Positions 7,882 through 17,673 are shown, counted from the first letter of the stretch. The stretch: DNA of 64,000 bases from Tritonibacter scottomollicae (GCF_003003215.1 NZ_PVUF01000002.1:310001-374000); one strand, 5' to 3'. Made by a program: numbers and translations. Notes: generated by a model not told the origin, from the letters alone.

Positions 7882-9398
7882 TGAAAGACATGGCACGAAC
7901 AGCAGACGATATCCTGAAGAACCTTGACCTCACAGCAGCAGAGCTGAGCGGTGGCAATCGCGCGGTGCGCTCGCCCATTGATGGCAGCACGCTGGCCGAG
8001 GTCCACGACACCCCCGCAAGCGAGATGCCCGCGATTCTGGATCGCGCGCAGTCCGCGTTCAAGGCATGGCGCGTGGTGCCGGCCCCGCGGCGCGGTGAGC
8101 TGATCCGCCTGCTCGGCGAAGAGCTGCGCGCGGCCAAGGATGACCTTGGCGCGCTGGTCAGCTGGGAAGCGGGCAAGATCACCTCGGAGGGCCTTGGCGA
8201 AGTGCAGGAGATGATCGACATCTGTGACTTTGCAGTTGGTCTGTCGCGCCAGCTTTATGGTCTGACGATCGCCTCGGAACGTCCTGGCCACAGCATGCGC
8301 GAGACATGGCATCCCTCGGGGCCGGTGGGCGTGATCTCGGCGTTCAACTTCCCGGTTGCGGTCTGGTCGTGGAATGCGGCGCTGGCGATTGTCTGCGGCG
8401 ATCCGGTGATCTGGAAACCGTCGGAGAAAACACCGCTGACGGCGCTGGCCTGCACCAAGATCTTTGAACGCGCGGTAAAACGCTTTGGCGACGACGCGCC
8501 CGAGGGCCTGCTGCAGACCCTGATTGGCGATGCGGAACTCGGCAAGGTGCTGGTCGCCAGCCCATCCGTGCCGGTGATTTCCGCCACGGGCTCGACCCGC
8601 ATGGGCCGCGCGGTGGCGCCTGTGGTGGCAGAGCGGTTCGGCAAATGCATTCTGGAGCTGGGTGGCAACAACGCGATGATCGTGGCCCCCTCGGCGGATT
8701 TGGAAATGGCAGTGCGGGCGATTGTGTTCTCTGCCGTGGGCACCGCCGGTCAGCGCTGCACCTCGCTGCGCCGCCTGATCGTGCATAACTCCATCCGCGA
8801 GGATCTGGTGAAACGCCTGAAGGCCGCCTACGCTGGTCTGCCGATTGGCGACCCGCAGGCCGAGGGCACATTGGTTGGCCCGCTTGTGGACGAGGCCGCA
8901 GGGGATGCGATGACCTCGGCGCTGAAGGCGGCCGAGAGCGAGGGCGGCACCGTGCATGGTGGCGCGCGCGTCACCGAGGGCGTGCCCGCGGGCGGTGTCT
9001 ATATGGCGCCAGCAATCGTCGAGATGCCCGGTCAGAGTGCGTCGGTCAAAGAGGAGACCTTTGCGCCGATCCTATACGTCATGGGCTATGACGATTTTGA
9101 GGACGCGGTGGAGATGCAAAACGACGTGCCACAGGGGCTGAGCTCCTGCGTGTTCACGCTCAATATGCGCGAGGCGGAGAGTTTCCTCACTGCGGCGGGC
9201 TCTGATTGTGGCATTGCCAACGTCAACATCGGGCCGTCGGGCGCGGAAATCGGCGGTGCCTTTGGCGGCGAGAAGGAAACCGGCGGCGGGCGTGAGAGCG
9301 GCTCTGACGCGTGGAAATCCTACATGCGCCGCCAGACCAACACCGTGAACTATTCCGCAGAGCTGCCGCTGGCGCAGGGTGTGAAGTTCGACATCTAA
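7881..9398 (+). CDS. amaB: Aldehyde dehydrogenase, probable L-aminoadipate-semialdehyde dehydrogenase
   Basis: A 505-residue NAD(P)-dependent aldehyde dehydrogenase. Catalytic C293 (GQRCTSLRR) and general base E259 (LELGGNNAM) are intact. Sequence features such as FNFPVAVWSWN, and the pairing with a lysine dehydrogenase, point to the ALDH7 group, which converts aminoadipate semialdehyde to 2-aminoadipate. The ATG at 7881 shares one base with the stop of the upstream gene; a GTG one codon earlier is also in frame. With the Lrp and lysine dehydrogenase genes it makes a short lysine-catabolic unit; this pathway has been linked to osmotic stress in other bacteria. Confidence 0.85.
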   Translation: MKDMARTADDILKNLDLTAAELSGGNRAVRSPIDGSTLAEVHDTPASEMPAILDRAQSAFKAWRVVPAPRRGELIRLLGEELRAAKDDLGALVSWEAGKITSEGLGEVQEMIDICDFAVGLSRQLYGLTIASERPGHSMRETWHPSGPVGVISAFNFPVAVWSWNAALAIVCGDPVIWKPSEKTPLTALACTKIFERAVKRFGDDAPEGLLQTLIGDAELGKVLVASPSVPVISATGSTRMGRAVAPVVAERFGKCILELGGNNAMIVAPSADLEMAVRAIVFSAVGTAGQRCTSLRRLIVHNSIREDLVKRLKAAYAGLPIGDPQAEGTLVGPLVDEAAGDAMTSALKAAESEGGTVHGGARVTEGVPAGGVYMAPAIVEMPGQSASVKEETFAPILYVMGYDDFEDAVEMQNDVPQGLSSCVFTLNMREAESFLTAAGSDCGIANVNIGPSGAEIGGAFGGEKETGGGRESGSDAWKSYMRRQTNTVNYSAELPLAQGVKFDI

Positions 9399-9418
9399 GG
9401 TCGGGGCATTCCGAGTTC

Positions 9419-9464
9419 GGCTGTCGCGCAAGCGGCAGCCACGCGCCCGCCGGAGTGAGGCGGG
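9419..9464. other. Two consecutive hairpins behind amaB
   Basis: GGCTGTCGC (9419-9427) pairs with GCGGCAGCC (9432-9440) with one wobble, and CCCGCC (9446-9451) pairs with GGCGGG (9459-9464). Neither has a T-run. They lie between the convergent amaB and cyclase genes and may stabilise 3' ends. Confidence 0.4.
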
Positions 9465-9501
9465 ACAAGCTGTGTGATGGTAACGAGTGTCAGAGGGTCT
9501 C

Positions 9502-9535
9502 CCTCCCTACCGAATGCGGCGGGGAGGTTTCTGTT
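9502..9535 (+). terminator. Possible weak terminator between convergent amaB and cyclase genes
   Basis: CCTCCC (9502-9507) can pair with GGGAGG (9522-9527) and is followed by TTTCTGTT. The loop is long (14 bases), so the call is weak. The tail overlaps the end of the minus-strand cyclase gene. Confidence 0.35.
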
Positions 9536-11084
9536 AGTCTGCCGCGATGGCAAAGCTCTCGACCGGCTGCGAGACATTGTGCAGTTTCACATGTCCCAGC
9601 GGTTTGGCCTCGGCGGTCTCAGTCAAGATGTCGCGTGACACCACGATGCGATGGCCAATGGTCTTGCCGTAATCGCCCAGACGTGCGGCGATATTGGCGG
9701 CCTGACCGATCACGGTGAAATCCAGCCGCTCCTGCGAGCCGATGTTGCCATAAAGCACCGACCCCGAGGCAATCCCGATGGCGCAGTCCAGATTGGGCAG
9801 CGACGGGCAGGGCTCGATCTCGGCCAGCGCGGCGACAATGCCCCGTGCGGCAGCGAGCGCCTGCGCGCGGGCTTCGGCCGGGTTCTGGCCGGCCGGGAAC
9901 ACCGCCAGCACCGCGTCCCCGATGAATTTTAGCACCTCGCCACCGTTTTCATGCACCACATCGGAGGTGGTCTCGAAGAACCTGTTCAGCAGGTTGATGT
10001 ATTTGTCGCGCGGCAGGGTTTCTTCGAGCAGGGTGGAGCCGCGCAGATCGCAGAACATGATCGCGGCGTCGATCTCATCGCCGTCCCCTCGGCGGATGTT
10101 GCCCCCAAGCACCCGCGCACCGGAGCGTTTGCCCACGTAGGTTTCCAGCACGGCCTGCGCGTTTTCACGCTGCATGAAGACCTCGTAATAACGCGCAATC
10201 ACCGCAGAGCATTCAAAGATCAAGCCCAGATCAGCAGTGCTGAAGCCATCAGGGGCGTCTGATGCGACGGTCAGCACATTAATCCGCCCGTCCGAGAATG
10301 GCAGCGGCATGGCGACATAGTCGGTCATGCCGCGGTCGCGCAGGTCGCGCAGGATCGGGAAGTCCTCGGGCGGAGTCGAGCCGGTCAATCGATAGCGCAG
10401 CCCCCCAAGCCCCTTGGAGACATGGCGCAGCGGAGAGTTCTTGAACTCCGGCTTTTCGTGGATCTCGTAAGAGGGCGAAAACGTCTCCACCCCCGGCACG
10501 CCTTTTTCCCACAGGTAATGGTGGCCCGCGATCCGGGGATGCAAGGCCCAGGCGAGGATGGTCAGGCGGCTGATGGGCAGACCCTGTTCGTGCAGTTTGG
10601 CGACGAAGGCCTGTGTGAAATCCACGGGCGAGGGCAGGAAGGCCGCCTCGCGCAGGAGCCAGTCCACCAATGGGCCGGAGATATTGCCGTCATCGGGCGC
10701 TTGCAGGCGGTTTGGACCCAGATCCAGCCGGTCGAGCGCCTCGGGTATGAAGCCGACATGGCCTGTGATCTGGCGCGCCTCGGGCAGGGTTTCGTCATAG
10801 CTCCAGACCGCGCTGCACAGCTCCTTCTTGCCGGGCAGGATCAGGTCGCGGTAATGGGCGGTGCCCTTAAAGGGGCAGAAGGTGGTCTTGCTGCAGGCCT
10901 TGTCCATATCCACCAGCAGGTCTTCCTTGGGGAAATAGACCACGGGGGAGAGGCGTGTTTCATACATCACCTTGGCACGACTGCTCTGCGCGAGGAGCGT
11001 GTCGCCGTGATAGGCAGCAACCGGGCCGTCCAGTTGCTCCACAAGGATACCGTAACCGCTGCGCGGCGAGACCTGAATGTTCAT
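9534..11084 (-). CDS. DUF427 - class III adenylate cyclase fusion protein
   Basis: A 516-residue predicted cytoplasmic protein with three parts. Residues about 8-95 match the DUF427 pattern (AAYHGDTLLAQSSRAKV, VYFPKEDL, FCPFKGTAHYRDL). A central region (about 110-320) resembles the sensory N-terminus of alphaproteobacterial cyclases (WALHPRIAGHHYLWEKG). The C-terminal class III cyclase domain has metal-binding aspartates near residues 344 (MFCDLRGST) and 389 (FIGDAVLAVF) and a transition-state motif in VIGQAANIAARL. The likely reaction is ATP to cyclic AMP. The ATG at 11084 starts the DUF427 domain; the upstream in-frame extension is low-complexity and crosses a GC-rich repeat. The ligand sensed is unknown. 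Confidence 0.85.
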   Translation of the reverse strand: MNIQVSPRSGYGILVEQLDGPVAAYHGDTLLAQSSRAKVMYETRLSPVVYFPKEDLLVDMDKACSKTTFCPFKGTAHYRDLILPGKKELCSAVWSYDETLPEARQITGHVGFIPEALDRLDLGPNRLQAPDDGNISGPLVDWLLREAAFLPSPVDFTQAFVAKLHEQGLPISRLTILAWALHPRIAGHHYLWEKGVPGVETFSPSYEIHEKPEFKNSPLRHVSKGLGGLRYRLTGSTPPEDFPILRDLRDRGMTDYVAMPLPFSDGRINVLTVASDAPDGFSTADLGLIFECSAVIARYYEVFMQRENAQAVLETYVGKRSGARVLGGNIRRGDGDEIDAAIMFCDLRGSTLLEETLPRDKYINLLNRFFETTSDVVHENGGEVLKFIGDAVLAVFPAGQNPAEARAQALAAARGIVAALAEIEPCPSLPNLDCAIGIASGSVLYGNIGSQERLDFTVIGQAANIAARLGDYGKTIGHRIVVSRDILTETAEAKPLGHVKLHNVSQPVESFAIAAD

Positions 11085-11107
11085 GGGGTGTATCTGTCCA
11101 AAACTAG

Positions 11108-11126
11108 CCTTCCTAATATGGGAAGG
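11108..11126. promoter_or_regulatory. Inverted repeat CCTTCC-N7-GGAAGG upstream of the cyclase fusion
   Basis: Perfect 6-base arms lie 24-42 bases before the start of the minus-strand cyclase gene. Position and symmetry suit an operator or a leader hairpin. No regulator is identified. Confidence 0.35.
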
Positions 11127-11206
11127 TTTGCGGCAGATTTCCAGCCCCTCGCCCGCTGCTGGGATCACATTTGAGGGATTGCGCCGTGCGATGCACGTCG
11201 CCGGGC

Positions 11207-11295
11207 GGCAGGCCGCGCCTTCGGCGCGGCCTGCCGGGCCCAACGGGAGGATGGGAATTTTCAATTCACAGACGACGGGCGGGAGCACCCCCGCC
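11207..11295 (-). repeat. Intergenic GC-rich repeat, copy A
   Basis: Read on the minus strand it has: an 18-base imperfect inverted sequence (11278-11295, GGCGGGGGTGCTCCCGCC), a 33-base variable spacer (11245-11277), GTTGGGCC (11237-11244), and a strong hairpin with 13-base perfect arms (11207-11219 with 11223-11235). A second copy at 40033-40116 has the same parts, order and spacer length. Copy A lies 41 bases downstream of the stop of the minus-strand winged-helix gene, oriented with it. Confidence 0.7.
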
Positions 11296-11336
11296 TTTTG
11301 CGTATCCGGGGTGACCCGGGTGGACCGGGGCGGGCG

Positions 11337-12038
11337 TCACACCATACGGATGACATCCTTGTTGATCGCCAGCACATAGCCGCGTTTGGCGATGTTCTTG
11401 ACCAACAGCTCGCTGATCATCTGATTGCCAAGGGTGTCGCGCAGGCGTTTGATCCGCGTGGCCCCGGCGGCCTCTTCGCAGTCAGTGCTGGATTTGCCGG
11501 AAATCACCGCCTCGATTTCAGCGCCCGAAAGCACATCATCATCGAGCCGCGCCTCGGCCAGCACCGAAAGCGTTTCCATCGCGGCCTTGGTGAGCTTGAA
11601 GCCCATGTTGTTGAGGTAGACGGTGTGTTCCTCTCGGCTGATCAGCAGTTCGGTCACCTGGATACCGGCCCGCTCGATCTGCGCCATGCGGCGGTTGAGC
11701 ATCACCAGCATCGCCAGCACCACCAGTGCCGCGATCATCATCGCCGTTGCAAACACCAGGAGGACGAAGATCACCATCCGGTAGCTGGCCAATGTGTCGG
11801 CAAAGGCGGTGCCGGATTGCGCAAGGATCTCCAAGAGCTTGACCTCGGCTTGGGTGGTTAGGTCGTTCTCGACGAATACCCGTTCCACGCGCGCGTTAAA
11901 CGCATTGCCATCGGGCAAAGTGAGCAACAACACCGTGCCCGCGATCACCAACAGCGCAACGATGGCGCCAATACCCAACGCGATCACCCGTGATCCGGCG
12001 TTGCGAACCTCAGAAACGGAGAAAGTTGGATCCGGCAT
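11337..12038 (-). CDS. Membrane-anchored winged-helix protein
   Basis: A 233-residue protein with two membrane helices (about residues 17-41 and 87-114), a periplasmic loop of about 45 residues between them, and a cytoplasmic C-terminus. The last 75 residues resemble an OmpR/PhoB-type winged helix (ATRIKRLRDTLGNQMISE, LLVKNIAKRGYVL), preceded by a short alpha/beta stretch. It may therefore bind DNA from the membrane, like ToxR and CadC but with the order of parts reversed. AAGGA lies upstream of the ATG at 12038. The start overlaps the upstream exported-protein gene by 29 bases. The DNA-binding role is inferred from pattern only. Confidence 0.7.
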   Translation of the reverse strand: MPDPTFSVSEVRNAGSRVIALGIGAIVALLVIAGTVLLLTLPDGNAFNARVERVFVENDLTTQAEVKLLEILAQSGTAFADTLASYRMVIFVLLVFATAMMIAALVVLAMLVMLNRRMAQIERAGIQVTELLISREEHTVYLNNMGFKLTKAAMETLSVLAEARLDDDVLSGAEIEAVISGKSSTDCEEAAGATRIKRLRDTLGNQMISELLVKNIAKRGYVLAINKDVIRMV

Positions 12039-12303
12039 CCGCTTTCCTTTTGTCGAGCCCCTCGGGGCCAAAAACGGATAGGACGTTCAGAAGCGTCCAG
12101 CCTGCGCGTTGCAGACGGGCGGCCACCTCATCGCGGGCGGCGGATTTGGAGCAGGCCCCGGAGAGTTCCATCACACCGTAATGGAGCTTCAGCGGCTGGT
12201 CCTGCTTTGCCTTGTAATCGGCATAGCACCCGGCCGCATGCGCGGGCTGCGCGAGGGCTGCGAGGAGCAGCAGAAGGGCGGGGATTTTGCGAATGTGTGT
12301 CAT
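12010..12303 (-). CDS. Small exported protein of unknown function
   Basis: A 97-residue protein with a clear signal peptide (MTHIRKIPALLLLLAALAQP, cleavage expected after AHA at residue 23). The mature part of about 74 residues has two cysteines (residues 26 and 51) that could form one disulfide in the periplasm. I do not recognise the family. It overlaps the following membrane winged-helix gene by 29 bases, so the two are co-transcribed and probably act together, for example as a periplasmic partner or ligand sensor. That role is speculative. Confidence 0.7.
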   Translation of the reverse strand: MTHIRKIPALLLLLAALAQPAHAAGCYADYKAKQDQPLKLHYGVMELSGACSKSAARDEVAARLQRAGWTLLNVLSVFGPEGLDKRKADAGSNFLRF

Positions 12304-12472
12304 GCGCCCATCATGCAGTCGGGGCCCCTGATATTCAATGACAACAGGGTGTTGGGGCGCTGATATTTGATAACAGGCGGGCGTTATTGCCTGTCTTTCA
12401 GCGTCGGGGCGAAGGTTGGGTCATCCGGTTGACGTCCAGCCGACCCACGCACCTGACACAGGATAGACTGTT

Positions 12473-12940
12473 ATGACCCAAGTTCCTCAAAACTCTCGCA
12501 ACGCTCATCGCAAGTTCATCGCTGTCATTTTGGCAGCTGCCGTCGCGATTACCGGATTTTCGACCGCTCCGGCACGTGCTGACAGCGACGACATCGCGAA
12601 ATTCATCGCCGGTGCCGCGATCCTTGGGATCATCGGTGCTGCGATCAATGACAGGCGAGATGATCGCCGCGAGCGCCCGCATGTCGATCCCAAACCACAC
12701 CCAAAGCCGCTACCACCGCGTGTTCGCCGCTACGATCTGCCAGCCAAGTGTCTGACCAATATCCGAGTGCGCGGCAAGGATCGTCGCCTCCTTGGGATGC
12801 GCTGTCTGAACCGCAATTATGACTTTGTGCGCAAGCTGCCCAATCGGTGCTATGCAGAGCTGGAGAACCGGCACAAGAGCCGTCGTGGGTATCGTCCGGG
12901 CTGCCTGCGCAAGCATGGGTATCGTTTAGTTCGCCGATAA
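12473..12940 (+). CDS. Exported basic protein of unknown function
   Basis: A 155-residue protein with a signal peptide (hydrophobic core AVILAAAVAITGFSTAPARA; cleavage near residue 36), a short glycine/alanine-rich hydrophobic segment (FIAGAAILGIIGAAI), then an arginine- and proline-rich linker and a basic C-terminal domain with four cysteines in KCLTN, RCLNR, RCYAE and GCLRK. Proteins of this layout occur in Rhodobacteraceae without known function. It is transcribed alone and is followed by a good terminator. Confidence 0.75.
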   Translation: MTQVPQNSRNAHRKFIAVILAAAVAITGFSTAPARADSDDIAKFIAGAAILGIIGAAINDRRDDRRERPHVDPKPHPKPLPPRVRRYDLPAKCLTNIRVRGKDRRLLGMRCLNRNYDFVRKLPNRCYAELENRHKSRRGYRPGCLRKHGYRLVRR

Positions 12941-12973
12941 GCTGATCGGAAACCAAGGTATCGAGCAAAAAAC

Positions 12974-12997
12974 TGGGGCGCCCTGTGCGCCCTTTTT
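12974..12997 (+). terminator. Rho-independent terminator
   Basis: GGGCGC and GCGCCC pair across a short loop and are followed by TTTTT. It ends the transcript of the exported basic protein. Confidence 0.8.
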
Positions 12998-13046
12998 AGT
13001 GTTAATCTCCCTTGCACGGTCCTTCAAAACCGGGTCTGTGGGTCGC

Positions 13047-13664
13047 ATGGATTACCCTGATTTCTCTTTGGAAGAGGCCGCGCTGAACCGTGGCTATCTG
13101 CGCATTGCCGGTGTTGATGAGGTCGGTCGCGGCCCGCTTGCCGGCCCCGTGACTGCAGCCGCGGTCGTTCTGAACCTTGCTGACATTCCTGCTGGGCTGA
13201 ATGATTCCAAGAAGCTGAGTGCCAAGAAACGTGTCGCAGTTGAATCCGAAATACAGGCCCGCGCCGACTGGGCTGTTGCTCATGCGAGTGTCGAGGAGAT
13301 CGACAACCACAACATCTTGCGTGCCTCGCATCTGGCAATGGAACGCGCCGTGGCGGCATTGGATCCGCTGCCGGACTATCTTCTGATTGATGGGAACCTG
13401 ATTCCGCGCGGCCTGGCGATTTCTGCCGAAGCCGTGGTCAAGGGGGATGGTCGCTCCGTGTCGATTGCAGCGGCTTCGATCCTTGCAAAGGAAGCCCGAG
13501 ATCGGGTCATGGTGGATTTAGCGCAACAGTTTCCCGGATATGGATGGGAGAAGAACGCCGGCTACCCATCCAAACAACATCGTGACGCTTTGGTGAAACT
13601 AGGGGTGACCCCTCATCATAGAAGATCCTTTAAGCCGGTACACAAGATATTGTATCAAGAGTGA
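13047..13664 (+). CDS. rnhB: Ribonuclease HII
   Basis: Cuts the RNA strand at ribonucleotides embedded in DNA, starting ribonucleotide excision repair. The 205-residue product has the RNase HII signature GVDEVGRGPLAGP (catalytic D24 and E25), LLIDGN, and AAASILAKEARD. I start at the ATG at 13047; an in-frame GTG at 12999 would put the beginning in the terminator of the previous gene. It precedes ccrM in the same direction with about 100 bases between; rnhB next to a DNA methyltransferase gene is common in alphaproteobacteria. Confidence 0.95.
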   Translation: MDYPDFSLEEAALNRGYLRIAGVDEVGRGPLAGPVTAAAVVLNLADIPAGLNDSKKLSAKKRVAVESEIQARADWAVAHASVEEIDNHNILRASHLAMERAVAALDPLPDYLLIDGNLIPRGLAISAEAVVKGDGRSVSIAAASILAKEARDRVMVDLAQQFPGYGWEKNAGYPSKQHRDALVKLGVTPHHRRSFKPVHKILYQE

Positions 13665-13677
13665 ACCGTAGTCAGCT

Positions 13678-14879
<1,202 letters not shown>

Positions 14880-14948
14880 GCCACGGTTCTACAGAACATT
14901 CGAACGCCGACGGTGTGCTACCCAATGAGCGCGGCACACTGCACCTTG

Positions 14949-14973
14949 CCCCGCCGTTCTGGCGGGGTTTTTT
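14949..14973 (+). terminator. Rho-independent terminator of ccrM
   Basis: CCCCGCC and GGCGGGG form a perfect 7-base stem with a 5-base loop, followed by six T. Confidence 0.9.
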
Positions 14974-15071
14974 GCATTATCTTCTGGGAATAGGCGTGCA
15001 ACTCAATTGCAGCCTGCCTATTTTGCAGCCAAGCAACCTATAAAAACCACGTTTCATAAGGGGAGGTCAGG

Positions 15072-16469
15072 ATGGTCTCAGCCGCGACACCTGCATCCGC
15101 AGCGCCCGGGCGCGCACCATTGGATCCGATCCTGCAGGATGATGCGTTGAAGACGAGACACATCCGGGAGGCGCTGGAAGAGCATAAACGCCGCGGCGTG
15201 GAAATGGCGGTGCTGGCCCGCTGGATCATCATGCCGATCGTTGGCGTATTCCTTGCCCTGGTCTACCCGCACCCCTCGCAGCTCTACTACATCGCCCTTC
15301 TGGCGATCTTATGCGTCAACGGGTTCTTCATTCGACGATTTGCCCGCGTGGGGCGCTCGCATGCAGAAGTCGCACTGATCATGTTCGATCTTGTTCTGAT
15401 GACCTTTGGCATGGTTTTCCCGAACCCGTTCGATCAGCAGGAAATGCCAATTCCTATGCTGTATCAGTACGATAACTTTATGTACTTCTTTATCATTCTC
15501 GCCTTTGGCACCCTCGCGTACAGTTGGCGCACGGTGATTGGAATTGGTGTTTGGGCGAGCGTGATCTGGCTCAGCGGGTCAGCGCTCATGTGGTACTTCA
15601 TGACGCCAAGCAACGAGATCGCGCAACGCCTGACCGAGGCATTGGCGGAGTGGCCGCATGTCCTTGCGCTATATGATCCCAACGATGTCGGGTTTCGCTT
15701 TCGCATTCAGGAGGCAATGGTCTTTCTGATGGTGGCGGCGATCCTCGCGCAATCTACCCGCCGGTTCTATCTGATGCTGGATCGCAATGCAGACCTGGCT
15801 CGTGAACACGCGAATCTATCACGGTATTTTTCGCCCAACGTTGTGGAGCAATTGTCGCAGAATGATGATCCGCTAAACCAGGTTCGTATGTCCAATATCG
15901 CGGTACTATTCATCGACATTGTCGGATTTACCCGACTGGCGGCGGATAAGGATGCCGTTGAGGTGATTGAGCTGCTACGCGGGTTTCATGGGCGTATGGA
16001 GCAGGAAGTGTTTCGTTTCGGCGGGACGCTGGATAAGTACTTGGGGGATGGGTTGATGGCGACCTTCGGCACCCCCATGCCCGGCAAACATGACGCATCG
16101 CAAGCGCTGGCCTGTGCCCGCTCCATGTGTCGTGTGCTCGATCAGTGGAACCAAGAGCGCCGCAGTATCGGAGCCGCGGAAATCCACGCGGGCATCGGCA
16201 TTCATTTCGGCGAGACAGTACAAGGCGACATCGGGGCCAACCGGCTGGAATACGCGGTTATCGGGACAGCGGTGAATGTCGCGTCGCGGCTGGAGGCGAT
16301 GACGCGCGCGCTGTCAGCGCGGATTGCCATGAGTGACGCACTCTGCACGCAACTTCAGCAGGAAGGTGGGGCCGACGATCTGTTGGAGGGGTTCACCTTT
16401 CATCCAGATCAAACCATCCGAGGGCTGGACGGGCCGATGTCCGTCTGGGCGTTGCCGCGCGACAGATAG
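15072..16469 (+). CDS. Membrane class III adenylate cyclase
   Basis: A 465-residue cyclase. The N-terminal half has several membrane helices between about residues 45 and 245 (for example IIMPIVGVFLALV, YYIALLAILCVNGFF, FFIILAFGTLAYSW, AMVFLMVAAILA). The C-terminal domain keeps metal aspartates near residues 282 (FIDIVGFTR) and 326 (YLGDGLMATFG) and the VIGTAVNVASRLEAM motif. It should make cyclic AMP at the inner face of the membrane in response to an unknown membrane signal. GGGAGG at 15061-15066 supports the ATG. It is the second cyclase gene within 6 kb and ends 61 bases from the convergent alkB. Confidence 0.88.
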   Translation: MVSAATPASAAPGRAPLDPILQDDALKTRHIREALEEHKRRGVEMAVLARWIIMPIVGVFLALVYPHPSQLYYIALLAILCVNGFFIRRFARVGRSHAEVALIMFDLVLMTFGMVFPNPFDQQEMPIPMLYQYDNFMYFFIILAFGTLAYSWRTVIGIGVWASVIWLSGSALMWYFMTPSNEIAQRLTEALAEWPHVLALYDPNDVGFRFRIQEAMVFLMVAAILAQSTRRFYLMLDRNADLAREHANLSRYFSPNVVEQLSQNDDPLNQVRMSNIAVLFIDIVGFTRLAADKDAVEVIELLRGFHGRMEQEVFRFGGTLDKYLGDGLMATFGTPMPGKHDASQALACARSMCRVLDQWNQERRSIGAAEIHAGIGIHFGETVQGDIGANRLEYAVIGTAVNVASRLEAMTRALSARIAMSDALCTQLQQEGGADDLLEGFTFHPDQTIRGLDGPMSVWALPRDR

Positions 16470-16530
16470 CAGCGTTGTCTATACGTCTATGCACAGGCTC
16501 GGTTTTCTGGGGCCATGCCGAAACGTAGTA

Positions 16531-17673
16531 TCAGCGGGGCATTGGGTTGGTCACTCTGTTATAGGCGGTCCAGTCGGTGATCTCCGGGTAATACTGTTTG
16601 CGCCAGAGTCTCACTTTTGGGTTCATGACCCGGCGCCAGAGCGGGGGGATCATCGCGGCCACGGTCATCACCGGATATCCATAGGGCAACTGTGGGGCCT
16701 CGGATTTGGCATAGTTCTGCAACAGCGGAAAACGTCGGTCCGGTTTGTAGTGATGATCCGAATGGCGCTGCAAATTGATCAGCAGCCAGTTTGATGCCTT
16801 CTGCGCCGCGTTCCACGAATGATGGGGTTTGACATGCTCATACTTGCCATCGCCAAGGTGTTTGCGCGTCAGGCCGTAGTGTTCAATGTAGTTGACCAGC
16901 TCCAGCTGCCAGATCGCGACACCGGCCTGGACCAGAAAAAGAAGCCCTCCTGAGATGCCGCCAATCAACAGCGAAAGCAAGATCATGCCAGTCTGCAGCG
17001 CCCAGTAGCGTATGAAGGGGTTGCTGCGGTGCATCCAGGGCAACCCCTTCTGTGTAAGGCGCTGGCGTTCCGCATTGAATGCCGAATGCCAGCACTGCTT
17101 CAACACGCGGGGATAATACCTGTGGAAGCCTTCGTTATAGCGGGCCGTAACCGGATCACGCGGTGTGCCGACATAGCGGTGGTGAACAAGCAGATGTTCA
17201 GACCGGAAATGCGAATACAGGACCATCGCCAACAGGATGTCGGCCATCCAGCGCTCCCAGCGGTTGGTCTGATGCATCAGTTCGTGGCTGTAGTTGATCC
17301 CGATGGTACCTGCGACCACACCCATGCCAAAGAACGTGCCGAATTTCTCAAGGCTGCTGAGGTGGTCGGCGCCGGTGACATAGGCGATCAGGCCGAAGAG
17401 CGTGATGAATTGCAAAGGCACCCAGGCCGTGGTCAGGCGAATATACCAGGTCAGATCCGCGTCGGATGACTCCGGATCCGCGTTGTCCAGTTCGAGGCCG
17501 AGAAAGCCATCAAGAACAGCAAAAAGATACCAGGTTGCCAGCGGCGGCAGCAGGACCCACCAACTGCCAAGAACCGCACCCACCCAGACCAGTGGCAGCA
17601 ATGTCAGCGACAGCCAGAAGGGCAGGGCACGCCGCCAATCGCGCAGCTGAGCGGCAGGAATGAACTGGGTCAT
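16531..17673 (-). CDS. alkB: Alkane 1-monooxygenase AlkB
   Basis: An integral-membrane di-iron hydroxylase that oxidises the terminal carbon of medium-chain alkanes using rubredoxin-delivered electrons. The 380-residue protein has paired membrane helices and the expected histidine boxes: HELMH (130-134), EHLLVHHRYVGT (159-170), NYIEHYGLTR, and LQRHSDHH (about 308-315). These are the AlkB rather than the fatty-acid desaturase forms. No rubredoxin or rubredoxin reductase lies beside it. It seems to be transcribed alone; substrate range is not readable from sequence. Confidence 0.93.
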   Translation of the reverse strand: MTQFIPAAQLRDWRRALPFWLSLTLLPLVWVGAVLGSWWVLLPPLATWYLFAVLDGFLGLELDNADPESSDADLTWYIRLTTAWVPLQFITLFGLIAYVTGADHLSSLEKFGTFFGMGVVAGTIGINYSHELMHQTNRWERWMADILLAMVLYSHFRSEHLLVHHRYVGTPRDPVTARYNEGFHRYYPRVLKQCWHSAFNAERQRLTQKGLPWMHRSNPFIRYWALQTGMILLSLLIGGISGGLLFLVQAGVAIWQLELVNYIEHYGLTRKHLGDGKYEHVKPHHSWNAAQKASNWLLINLQRHSDHHYKPDRRFPLLQNYAKSEAPQLPYGYPVMTVAAMIPPLWRRVMNPKVRLWRKQYYPEITDWTAYNRVTNPMPR

